Of a stretch of DNA of 18,745 bases, positions 7,912-13,029 are shown piece by piece. The stretch is from an uncultured Gemella sp. (lineage in GTDB: Bacteria > Bacillota > Bacilli > Staphylococcales > Gemellaceae): contig NZ_CAAFUZ010000028.1 of the NCBI RefSeq assembly GCF_900766305.1, forward strand, positions 1 to 18,745. Reading direction: 5' to 3'. Made by a program: the position numbers and the translations under genes. Every line of letters begins with the position of its first letter. Position 1 is the first letter of the stretch. The notes under the pieces were generated by a model that saw nothing but the letters and a program-made list of their open reading frames with translations, did not search any database and was not told the DNA's origin.

Positions 7912-7920
7912 ATTATATCA
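7912..7920 (-). promoter_or_regulatory. Candidate extended -10 promoter for the packaging/late operon
   Basis: Read leftward the element is TGATATAAT, a TGN-TATAAT extended -10, with no good -35 at 17 bases. A poor -35 is what an activator-dependent late promoter would show, and an ArpU-like activator gene lies about 600 bp upstream. Start would be near 7905. Confidence 0.35.
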
Positions 7921-7948
7921 TAGACAAACCCGACATTTCCGACAACTT

Positions 7949-8137
7949 TTATTTTGAGTTAGGATTCTCAGTATTAAAAATCTCTATTAGCTTTTCCATG
8001 TCTTCTTTAGTAGCATAATGTCTAACAAACGTTCTTGCTGCTGTTCGTCTATTATTCATTAAAGCACGTTCTTTATTCTTTTCATAGTATGCTTTGCTTG
8101 CTTTCTTTTGTGCTTCTGATGTTTTAGTTTCTGACAT
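7949..8137 (-). CDS. Small basic protein of a Firmicute mobile-element family
   Basis: A 62-aa soluble, highly charged protein of unknown function. The core reads EAQKKASKAYYEKNKERALM, then NRRTAARTFVRHYATKEDME. I recall similar small 'AS-AYYEKN-E ... R-TAR-FI' proteins scattered in Firmicute phages and chromosomes, though none with a proven role. It is helical and probably nucleic-acid binding by charge only. A strong AAAGGAG lies seven bases before the ATG. It is the last gene of a small unit that starts at the promoter at 8477-8505 and ends at the 7830-7855 terminator. A gene downstream of a toxin-like peptide could be an accessory or antitoxin, but this is untested. Confidence 0.8.
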   Translation of the reverse strand: MSETKTSEAQKKASKAYYEKNKERALMNNRRTAARTFVRHYATKEDMEKLIEIFNTENPNSK

Positions 8138-8167
8138 TTTATTTTCTCCTTTATTTTATTTATTATT

Positions 8168-8302
8168 TTATCTAAAGAAAAAATAATATATTAATATTCC
8201 TAAAATAGGATACATAATAATTGCGATTAAAAAATCATTAAAAGTATTTTTCTTAAGCTCCAGATTTATTTTCAATCTACCTATTTTATATTCCTTTTTC
8301 AT
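8168..8302 (-). CDS. Putative 44-aa single-span membrane peptide
   Basis: The ORF begins MKKEYKIGRLKINLELKK, a basic amphipathic N-terminus. It continues into an uninterrupted hydrophobic span (residues 21-43, including LIAIIMYPILGILIYYFFF) and ends in Arg. The architecture is that of small phage membrane or type I toxin peptides. No Shine-Dalgarno precedes the ATG at 8302, and the opposing antisense promoter overlaps the bases just upstream, so translation would be weak, leaderless-type or conditional. The neighbouring 62-aa gene follows after 30 nt. It could be a chance ORF, but the clean basic/hydrophobic split argues for a real peptide. Confidence 0.5.
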   Translation of the reverse strand: MKKEYKIGRLKINLELKKNTFNDFLIAIIMYPILGILIYYFFFR

Positions 8303-8310
8303 AATGCTTA

Positions 8311-8319
8311 TGCTATAAT
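8311..8319 (+). promoter_or_regulatory. Extended -10 promoter for the plus-strand antisense RNA
   Basis: TGCTATAAT (TG at 8311-8312, TATAAT at 8314-8319) is a consensus extended -10. The -35 position at 8291-8296 (TTCCTT) is weak, which extended -10 promoters tolerate. Start is expected near 8325-8328, at the base of a hairpin. Confidence 0.6.
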
Positions 8320-8325
8320 GGTAAT

Positions 8326-8435
8326 TAGGTAAGAGACCGAAGTCTCTTAAACCTAATATTCAAAAATTATTTTAAAGCTAAAAACAAGCAAGTTGACCGT
8401 CAATTCAAACTTTATTGTTTTTGGCTTTTTTATTT
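8326..8435 (+). ncRNA. Antisense small RNA (about 110 nt), putative type I antitoxin
   Basis: This is the only convincing plus-strand transcript in the window. It begins just after an extended -10 promoter. A 5' hairpin follows (arms 8324-8337 and 8342-8357; 14 pairs with an AA bulge; tetraloop CGAA), then a 17-nt AT-rich linker. A strong terminator completes it: a 12-pair outer stem (8376-8387 with 8415-8426), inner stems AAGTT/AACTT and TTGA/TCAA, then a T-rich tail to about 8437. It is complementary to nearly the whole 29-codon ORF on the minus strand. The promoter-hairpin-terminator layout matches type I antitoxins. The function as antitoxin is inference. Confidence 0.65.
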
Positions 8436-8442
8436 TTACCAT
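8353..8442 (-). CDS. Putative 29-aa Lys-rich/hydrophobic peptide, candidate type I toxin
   Basis: A 29-codon ORF starts at ATG 8442 with a strong GAGAGGAGG site ten bases upstream. It is the first ORF after the consensus promoter at 8477-8505. The N-terminus is basic (MVKIKKPKTIK) and the rest hydrophobic (LTVNLLVFSFKIIF) before a Glu-Tyr end. Its coding sequence is covered by the opposing antisense RNA, which leaves only the RBS and first two codons free. Right after the stop, the minus-strand RNA forms a hairpin with an extra-stable C(UUCG)G tetraloop. The size and layout fit type I toxins such as TisB or Ibs, but there is no sequence match to a named family. It may instead be a leader peptide. 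Confidence 0.5.
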   Translation of the reverse strand: MVKIKKPKTIKFELTVNLLVFSFKIIFEY

Positions 8443-8476
8443 CTAGCTTTTTCCTCCTCTCTTAATTCATACTTTT

Positions 8477-8505
8477 ATTATAATACATGTATTATAAATT
8501 GTCAA
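8477..8505 (-). promoter_or_regulatory. Consensus sigma-70 promoter with embedded 20-bp palindrome
   Basis: Read leftward, TTGACA (8505-8500), a 17-nt spacer and TATAAT (8482-8477) are all ideal. A perfect palindrome, TTATAATACATGTATTATAA (8478-8497), covers the -10 and most of the spacer, so a dimeric repressor bound there would block transcription. Start is near 8470, giving a 28-nt leader to the 29-codon ORF. This is the strongest promoter I can see in the window. Confidence 0.85.
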
Positions 8506-8531
8506 TAGTTTTGTGAAAAATAAAAAAAGAT

Positions 8532-8945
8532 TTAAGCTCTTTCTCTTAAATCTTTATCGTTCATAATATTATATAATTTGTCTTTAAAGCTTTGAATTCT
8601 TCTTTCTACAGTTCTAGTATGATAACATACTTCTTCTGCTACTTCGTCTATTGTTAGATTGTAAGTGTACTTAAACTTAAGTATCTTTCTATCTCTAACA
8701 TCCACTAATTGTTCTTCAAATTTCTCAATACACTTCAATGCAAAACTATCTTTTTCGAAATCATAATCAGAAAGTTTATTAACTAAATTATTCTCGTTAG
8801 CATTTGTGAAAGTATTATTATTAGTTTTGTTATCATCTATACTACTTAACTTATCTCTTAAATATATATTCAACTGTCTTTTAATTTTGTGTCTTGCTTC
8901 TAAATAATAATCTACATCGTTTCTTGTATAATTAAACTCTCTCAT
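8532..8945 (-). CDS. ArpU/RinA-like late transcription regulator
   Basis: A 137-aa protein of the ArpU/RinA type, which activates late phage genes. The N-terminal helix (YTRNDVDYYLEARHKIKRQL) is followed by an Asn-rich linker (about 36-55) and a C-terminal sigma-region-4-like domain (84-124), with RDRKILKFKY, NLTIDEVAEEV and recognition helix HTRTVERRIQSFKDKL. The ATG at 8945 is chosen because AAAGGAG lies seven bases upstream, and an upstream start at 9011 has no comparable site. It is the last gene of the early run and precedes the control region, the usual place for a late activator. Its leader carries the three-hairpin element. Confidence 0.85.
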   Translation of the reverse strand: MREFNYTRNDVDYYLEARHKIKRQLNIYLRDKLSSIDDNKTNNNTFTNANENNLVNKLSDYDFEKDSFALKCIEKFEEQLVDVRDRKILKFKYTYNLTIDEVAEEVCYHTRTVERRIQSFKDKLYNIMNDKDLRERA

Positions 8946-8960
8946 ATAATCTCCTTTGCT

Positions 8961-9080
8961 GTGTTGATAGAGCTGGATATCAACACTACTGCTTTTACTT
9001 TGGGAGGACACTTAATGTTATTTTAAAGTTATCTCTCACCTAGATAACCACACCACAAAAACATTTCCAGCTCAATGTTT
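8961..9080. other. Three-hairpin element with complementary (kissing) loops
   Basis: Three perfect inverted repeats lie in a row. Hairpin A has arms GTGTTGATA/TATCAACAC (8961-8969, 8978-8986) and loop GAGCTGGA. Hairpin B has arms GTTATCT/AGATAAC (9028-9034, 9042-9048) and loop CTCACCT. Hairpin C has arms AAACATT/AATGTTT (9059-9065, 9074-9080) and loop TCCAGCTC. Loops A and C are exact 8-nt reverse complements. In the minus direction this is the leader of the ArpU-like gene, ending three bases before AAAGGAG. In the plus direction a TATAAT (8945-8950) stands before it and a T-run (9089-9095) after it. Strand and function are undecided. Confidence 0.7.
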
Positions 9081-9116
9081 ATTATATCTTTTTTTATCTA
9101 TAGATTAAATAGTTCA

Positions 9117-9836
9117 TTACACTAAATTTTCACCAAATAAACTTTTATAATGACTATCTAATAAGATTGCCATGGTTGATACATTCTCATTCAAATCAAA
9201 TAAATATTTTCTATTTTCATACACCTTGTCATCTATCCAATATACTAATACTACATTGTTTTTTTCTAGTAATAGTGTTTTTTGATCATAATTAATTGAA
9301 TATCCATAATTGTAGTAATTGCTTAATCTTCTAGCTAATGCATGAATAATATTCCTATATCTATCTTTTATTATCTTTTTATTTTGTTTAGTAGCTGTAT
9401 CATACTTAGAAATAACACAATATTCTAGTGATACTCCTAGAATTTTTTCCAGTCTTCTAAGATATATAGCTTTTATATAATTTCCTTGAGCTTTATTCAA
9501 TATTCTTCTAGCTAATAAAGTATTAAACTTTGTTGCTCCTTTTGTTCTAGTTTCTTTTATTTTAAGCTCAATCGCATCTTCAAGTCTCTTATCAACTCTT
9601 AATAACTCATTAGTTTCACATCTTTTTTTTAGATAACAAAAAATATGTTTCTCTAAATCAAAGCTAATCAAATCCTTAAGTTCTTCTGCATCTTCAATCG
9701 ACATTACACAATCATTTTTTTTCAATTGCTTATAGACATAACAAAATGTTCTATTCTCTTCTTCTGTGAATTTACTAGTGGATTCTAAATCTAATTCTTT
9801 TATTATTGATTCATAAAATCTGATATATCTATACAC
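9117..9836 (-). CDS. Unrecognised 239-aa phage protein
   Basis: I do not recognise this protein. It is soluble, rich in Lys, Leu and Tyr, and mostly helical. A basic central part (residues about 90-165, with LLARRILNKAQGNYIKAIYL and RYRNIIHALARRLSNYYNYG) suggests nucleic-acid contact, and the C-terminal part has strands (KTLLLEKNNVVLVYWIDDKV). The start is GTG at 9836 with AGGAG eight bases upstream, overlapping the preceding small gene by 34 nt. It is the last gene before the regulator leader. A role in late control or replication is possible but only by position. Confidence 0.75.
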   Translation of the reverse strand: MYRYIRFYESIIKELDLESTSKFTEEENRTFCYVYKQLKKNDCVMSIEDAEELKDLISFDLEKHIFCYLKKRCETNELLRVDKRLEDAIELKIKETRTKGATKFNTLLARRILNKAQGNYIKAIYLRRLEKILGVSLEYCVISKYDTATKQNKKIIKDRYRNIIHALARRLSNYYNYGYSINYDQKTLLLEKNNVVLVYWIDDKVYENRKYLFDLNENVSTMAILLDSHYKSLFGENLV

Positions 9837-10030
9837 TCGTTTTTCTCCTGTCCTATTCCATTTTTCATTTTAAACAGATTCACTTCTTTCTCAATATTAT
9901 TAAGTAATACTGATTCTTCTTCAATATCTGTGTTATTCTTTACATCTGATCTCTTAACATATTCTTTTAATGCATGTTTTATAATTTGAGCATCTTTATA
10001 TTTTAAAGCTAAATATATTCTGTTAGTCAT
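9803..10030 (-). CDS. Small protein of unknown function (75 aa)
   Basis: No family is recognised. The N-terminal half is basic and helical (IYLALKYKDAQIIKHALKEY), and the C-terminal half is acidic and likely disordered with IDISDFMNQ at the end. The ATG at 10030 has AGAGGA five bases upstream. It begins one base after the previous gene ends and overlaps the 239-aa gene by 34 nt, so these genes are co-translated. Conserved spacing supports a real gene despite low information. Confidence 0.65.
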   Translation of the reverse strand: MTNRIYLALKYKDAQIIKHALKEYVKRSDVKNNTDIEEESVLLNNIEKEVNLFKMKNGIGQEKNECIDISDFMNQ

Positions 10031-10031
10031 T

Positions 10032-10220
10032 CTATTCCTCTTTCTCCATATATACCGTCATCAAATATCTGTTTTCGTATAATTCATGTAGGTTTAAATC
10101 ATAAGCCACAACGTGCCAATTATAGCTTTCTATCTCGTCAACTACTTCTTTAACCACCTGTTCTACTGTCTGATTCTCGCTAACTTCTATCGTAAGATAT
10201 AAGAATTGTTTATCATCCAT
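10032..10220 (-). CDS. Small phage protein of unknown function (62 aa)
   Basis: This 62-aa protein has a compact alternating pattern: FLYLTIEVSENQTVEQVVKE as strand plus helix, then IESYNWHVVAYDLNL and YLMTVYMEKEE as strands. It suggests a small alpha/beta fold of beta-alpha-beta-beta type, and no function is known to me. The start is ATG 10220, fixed by AGGAGGTG eight bases upstream; an in-frame TTG two codons earlier is not needed. The ATG overlaps the upstream gene's stop by one base (TAATG). Confidence 0.72.
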   Translation of the reverse strand: MDDKQFLYLTIEVSENQTVEQVVKEVVDEIESYNWHVVAYDLNLHELYENRYLMTVYMEKEE

Positions 10221-10678
10221 TAGCAAAGCACCTCCTTAATCTCATCTCCGAACTCCTCGATAAATTGTTCTGCAAGGTCACGACTTATAAAACAAGGCAA
10301 TATAGAAAATTGCTCGTAAGCTAAAAACATATATACAAAACATTCGTCTTGATAATCATATTTTATATACCACCTTGGGAAATAACGTCCTTTAAGACCT
10401 TCTCTATGTTCTATCGCCCAATCTTTCATTTTTTGTATTAATTGCCTTTCTTTATCATAATGTTCAGCTTCTTCTTCAGTCTTGAAAACTAAACCACGTT
10501 TATAGATTTCTTCAGCTCCCTTTTCACTGTATGCATCTAAAAAATATGTTTTCCCTAAGTGGTTAATATAAAGATAATCTCTATACATTTCTGTTTCATA
10601 TGGCTTTTTATCTTCTATTTTCTCAAATATTCGAAATCTAAAATCATTATTTTCTTGTTCTAATTCTTCGTTAGTCAT
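10220..10678 (-). CDS. Conserved phage protein of unknown function (152 aa)
   Basis: This type is common in Firmicute phages but without assigned role. Its signature includes GLVFKTEEEAEHYDKERQLI (residues about 67-86), then KMKDWAIEHREG, and later PCFISRDLAEQFIEEFGDEI (about 128-147). The middle carries aromatic residues (RYFPRWYIKYDYQDECF) typical of a small beta domain that varies among homologues. It overlaps the YopX-like gene upstream by 8 nt. The acidic, compact, tightly packed gene fits early accessory functions such as host-takeover proteins, but no activity can be read from it. Confidence 0.75.
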   Translation of the reverse strand: MTNEELEQENNDFRFRIFEKIEDKKPYETEMYRDYLYINHLGKTYFLDAYSEKGAEEIYKRGLVFKTEEEAEHYDKERQLIQKMKDWAIEHREGLKGRYFPRWYIKYDYQDECFVYMFLAYEQFSILPCFISRDLAEQFIEEFGDEIKEVLC

Positions 10679-11081
10679 TATTTTTCTCCTTCTTTACTCT
10701 ATCCCTATATATATTACCTATCACTACGAAATCTGATAAAAATTCAATATTAAAACCTACTGGTATATGATCAAATTCAAATGTTTCTATATTTTCTATG
10801 AAAAATCCTATATTAACTCCGAATTGTAAAATATATTTATTTCCTTTATATGATAGAATATCTCCCACAACTATATATTTACCATACTTATCTTTTAAAT
10901 GACTATTAAGTAAATATATTATTTCTCCTCTTCCATACTTACCATAAGATGTATTTACCTCATCAGTATGAATATTAAAATCAAGTACTTTTGTTATGAC
11001 GTTTAATTCCTTGATAAATACTTCTAAGTCTTTTAACAATTCAGCAGCTATAATATACTCATTTGATTGTATGTTCATCAT
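10671..11081 (-). CDS. YopX-family protein (divergent copy)
   Basis: A 136-aa YopX-like protein. The C-terminal half carries the family pattern GDILSYKGNKYILQF (about 77-91) and the closing VVIGNIYRDR (about 119-128), which correspond to the conserved GD(I)L and VIGNIYE motifs. The N-terminal half differs from the two other copies and lacks the KVYIK start. AGGAGG stands four bases before the first of two adjacent ATGs and seven before the second (11078), so the true start may be one codon later. YopX proteins are frequent in phages of Bacillota; their function is unknown. Confidence 0.75.
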   Translation of the reverse strand: MMNIQSNEYIIAAELLKDLEVFIKELNVITKVLDFNIHTDEVNTSYGKYGRGEIIYLLNSHLKDKYGKYIVVGDILSYKGNKYILQFGVNIGFFIENIETFEFDHIPVGFNIEFLSDFVVIGNIYRDRVKKEKNND

Positions 11082-11096
11082 TAATCCTCCTATGTC

Positions 11097-11489
11097 TTAT
11101 ACTGATAATAAAATATAATCATCTAATTCTTTACCATCAATATTTTTTACATTTACAGATAAAACTGAAAAATAATACCCAGCATTACCATTATCTGCAT
11201 AACAATCTGCTTGTGCTACCTTATTTTGATTATGAAAAATAGTTAGTTTTAATGTTATGCATCTTCCTCCGAAAAGATCTTCATCACTATAGCTAAAATC
11301 TACATTTGTAATACATCCTTCAAATTTATCTGATAATATCCATTCTCCACTTGCTACTGCACATCAATCATTATCCGACATATAAAACTCTATTTTCGTT
11401 CCATCAGTTAATTCTAACTTGTTACCTTTAGCTTCTTTTATTTCTTTATAAAGCAACAATTTTTTCAATTTATAAATATTTTCTAACAT
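11097..11489 (-). pseudogene. 130-codon phage gene interrupted by one in-frame TGA
   Basis: A continuous frame starts at ATG 11489, with GAGGAG ten bases upstream, and ends at TAA 11097-11099. It is broken only at codon 42 by TGA (11364-11366). Before the stop it reads LELTDGTKIEFYMSDND; after it, CAVASGEWILSDKFEGCITN and later YADNGNAGYYFSVLSVNV, clearly phage-protein-like. The pattern resembles DUF7448-type proteins, in which an Asp-Cys-Cys motif falls at this point. A Cys (TGT/TGC) or Trp (TGG) codon changed to TGA is the simplest explanation. Readthrough or Sec is possible but unsupported. Both gene borders are normal, so decay is recent. Confidence 0.75.
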
Positions 11490-11496
11490 AACACTT

Positions 11497-11880
11497 TTAC
11501 TCCTCTATTAATTCTTTATTCTCATAAATGTTACCAATTACTAAATATTCATCCTCCATACCATGTACTCTATCAATAAAGTATCTTTCCTCAATCGTTA
11601 AATAATAATAGTATTCTGTATCTTCGTCTTTTTCTACTACATATTTTCTTAAATAACGTTCACCAGTATCTTTATATTCTAATATGTCTCCTGTATAGAT
11701 ATAATTACCGTCCATGTCTTTATATCCAGTGTTATAAATAAATTCAATATCCTCAAAATCATAATAAGAATACATAGATCTATCCTCGTTATAAACTTCA
11801 ACTACTTTAGTATCAAATCTAACAGATTCTACTTCTAACACTTTATTTAAATGTTTAATATATACTTTAGGTTGTTTCAT
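11497..11880 (-). CDS. YopX-family protein
   Basis: A 127-aa member. The N-terminal domain opens with KVYIKHLNKVLEVESV and has VVEVYNEDRSMYSYYDFEDI. The conserved middle FIYNTGYKDMDGNYIYTGDI (about 47-66) and the closing LVIGNIYENKELIEE complete the family pattern. The protein is strongly acidic and tyrosine-rich. The ATG at 11880 follows AGGAGG by seven bases. It is a clear paralogue of the protein at 12469-12855, with which it shares the KVYIK start and the FIY-TG-KD-G motif. Role unknown, as for the family. Confidence 0.88.
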   Translation of the reverse strand: MKQPKVYIKHLNKVLEVESVRFDTKVVEVYNEDRSMYSYYDFEDIEFIYNTGYKDMDGNYIYTGDILEYKDTGERYLRKYVVEKDEDTEYYYYLTIEERYFIDRVHGMEDEYLVIGNIYENKELIEE

Positions 11881-11891
11881 CTTCTGTCCTC

Positions 11892-12158
11892 CTAATCGTC
11901 TAATTCTCCGTTGTATTGTGGTATTTCCATCCAGTAAATAACATCATTATCAGTGTTTTCAAAACCTAATCCATCTCCAATTTCTTCCCATGTATCGATA
12001 TATGTATCAACAAATTCTCCTGAAGGTAAAGGGAAAGTGACTAGTACTTCTTCATCAGGTTCAGGTAACGTTCCATCCCACATAAAATCATATTTATCTC
12101 CATATATTTCCACTTCATCTTCAGTCATCTTTCTCGTTGTTAATTTATTCCATTTCAT
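11892..12158 (-). CDS. DUF551-like small phage protein
   Basis: An 88-aa acidic protein beginning MKWNKLTTRKMTEDEVEIYG. The middle, TLPEPDEEVLVTFPLPSGEF, and the end, VIYWMEIPQYNGE, match the 'W-LP-P-E-VLV ... WM-LP' pattern of DUF551-type phage proteins. No biochemical function is known. AGGAGGTG precedes the ATG at a normal distance. It lies between a membrane protein and a YopX gene in the accessory run. Confidence 0.75.
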   Translation of the reverse strand: MKWNKLTTRKMTEDEVEIYGDKYDFMWDGTLPEPDEEVLVTFPLPSGEFVDTYIDTWEEIGDGLGFENTDNDVIYWMEIPQYNGELDD

Positions 12159-12169
12159 AACCGCACCTC

Positions 12170-12469
12170 CTAATCGTTGTATAAAACAATATCGCTTGAA
12201 TGTCCTAAATATTGTTTCCCGTTTTTTAACTTAACCTTTACAGTATCTTTGTTATCATATGTAGTCCATTCTTCTACTTCTCCATTAACTACTTCATCGT
12301 TAGGTAGTTTAATTACTACTTTTTTAAAATTATAGTCTGCTTGCCATAAGTCTTTATTACTATTCATGGCTTTATATCCTTTAAACAGTCCAAAACCTAA
12401 ACCACCTACAAGCAACAATATACCTATAATAGCTAATATAGCCTCTACATCTATTCTAAATCTTCTCAT
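12170..12469 (-). CDS. Phage membrane protein with C-terminal soluble domain
   Basis: A 99-aa protein. A basic N-terminus (MRRFRIDVE) precedes one transmembrane helix (about residues 10-32, AILAIIGILLLVGGLGFGLF). The soluble domain has DLWQADYNFKKVVIKLPNDE, then VNGEVEEWTTYDNKDTVKVK and ends with YLGHSSDIVLYND. I recall the 'DLQY-FDYAIIKLPNGEVV-G-V ... YL-HSSN' type as a common Firmicute phage protein of unknown role. By topology the basic N-terminus stays inside and the domain lies outside. The ATG overlaps the YopX stop by one base (TAATG). Confidence 0.75.
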   Translation of the reverse strand: MRRFRIDVEAILAIIGILLLVGGLGFGLFKGYKAMNSNKDLWQADYNFKKVVIKLPNDEVVNGEVEEWTTYDNKDTVKVKLKNGKQYLGHSSDIVLYND

Positions 12470-12855
12470 TATCTAACCTCCAACAAGTCCTTATTTTCAT
12501 AAATATTTCCGATTACTTCCGTTTTTGATAATGTTTCATTAACTTCATCCTCTGTTTCTTCTGCAAACCAATATTTATCATCTTCTTTAACTGCATAAAA
12601 ACCATAAACATTATGAAATTTTATAGGGAGAATACCTGCAAACTCTGTTTTCAAAATATCTCCATGCTCTATTTCTTTCCCATTTTTATCTTTAATACCT
12701 GTCCCATAAATAAATTCAACTTCATCAAAATTATAAGGTACGTTATCGGCATTATCATTAAAATACACTTCTACTATTTTTTCATGGTAATTAATCACTT
12801 CTACAGGTAATATCATACCTAAACTTTTAATATATACTTTAGATTGTTTTATCAT
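12469..12855 (-). CDS. YopX-family protein
   Basis: A 128-aa paralogue of the 11497-11880 protein. It has KVYIKSLGMILPVEVINYHE at the start, VEVYFNDNADNVPYNFDEVE, then FIYGTGIKDKNGKEIEHGDI and the closing EVIGNIYENKDLLEVR. AGGAGG just upstream lies inside the end of the small membrane-protein gene. The order of motifs is canonical for the family. Having three copies within about 2 kb suggests duplication followed by divergence, or serial acquisition. Confidence 0.88.
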   Translation of the reverse strand: MIKQSKVYIKSLGMILPVEVINYHEKIVEVYFNDNADNVPYNFDEVEFIYGTGIKDKNGKEIEHGDILKTEFAGILPIKFHNVYGFYAVKEDDKYWFAEETEDEVNETLSKTEVIGNIYENKDLLEVR

Positions 12856-12858
12856 TTT

Positions 12859-13029
12859 CTATCCTCCTAAAATTTTGTACATAAAAAATATCCAAGCTAT
12901 TAAACACACTATTGTATATGCGATACACCAACTTATTAATAATTTTCTATGATACTTTGACAATACTTTCTTTATCTTATTTTTTAAATCTTCTACTGCT
13001 TCTGAAATTGTTTGTGGTTCATTCTCCAT
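12859..13029 (-). CDS. Small membrane protein (56 aa)
   Basis: This ORF begins MENEPQTISEAVEDLKNKIK, an acidic then basic amphipathic helix. It ends with one transmembrane helix (about residues 30-51, LLISWCIAYTIVCLIAWIFF) and YKILGG. The ATG overlaps the stop of the upstream 214-aa gene by one base (TAATG), and the AGGAGG for the next gene is embedded in its last codons. This tight fit on both sides supports a real gene. Function unknown; a tail-anchored inner-membrane peptide is the likely form. Confidence 0.7.
   Translation of the reverse strand: MENEPQTISEAVEDLKNKIKKVLSKYHRKLLISWCIAYTIVCLIAWIFFMYKILGG

Noticed and set aside
7312..8531. attP site or insertion-sequence ends in the control region
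   Set aside because: No long terminal inverted repeats, target duplications or transposase were seen, and the only recombinase lies 9 kb away.
8961..9080. tRNA, CRISPR repeat or phi29-type packaging RNA
   Set aside because: The element shows no tRNA cloverleaf or CCA end, and its hairpins differ from each other so they are not CRISPR repeats. phi29 pRNA also has complementary loops but belongs to a different packaging motor; here the motor is TerS/TerL.
9081..9086. Leftward TATAAT directly before hairpin C as promoter of the regulator leader
   Set aside because: It lacks a credible -35, and the start would fall inside hairpin C and remove its 5' arm, so the leader is more likely transcribed from further upstream.
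11364..11366. Alternative genetic code (TGA read as an amino acid throughout)
   Set aside because: TGA ends other genes normally, for example the tail-completion gene at 611-613 in an ATGA overlap, so a genome-wide recoding is excluded. A local event is more likely.
11341..11366. Selenocysteine insertion hairpin just after the in-frame TGA
   Set aside because: Only a 3-bp TGC/GCA stem is visible in the bases following the TGA, too weak for a bacterial SECIS element. Kept only as a remote alternative.
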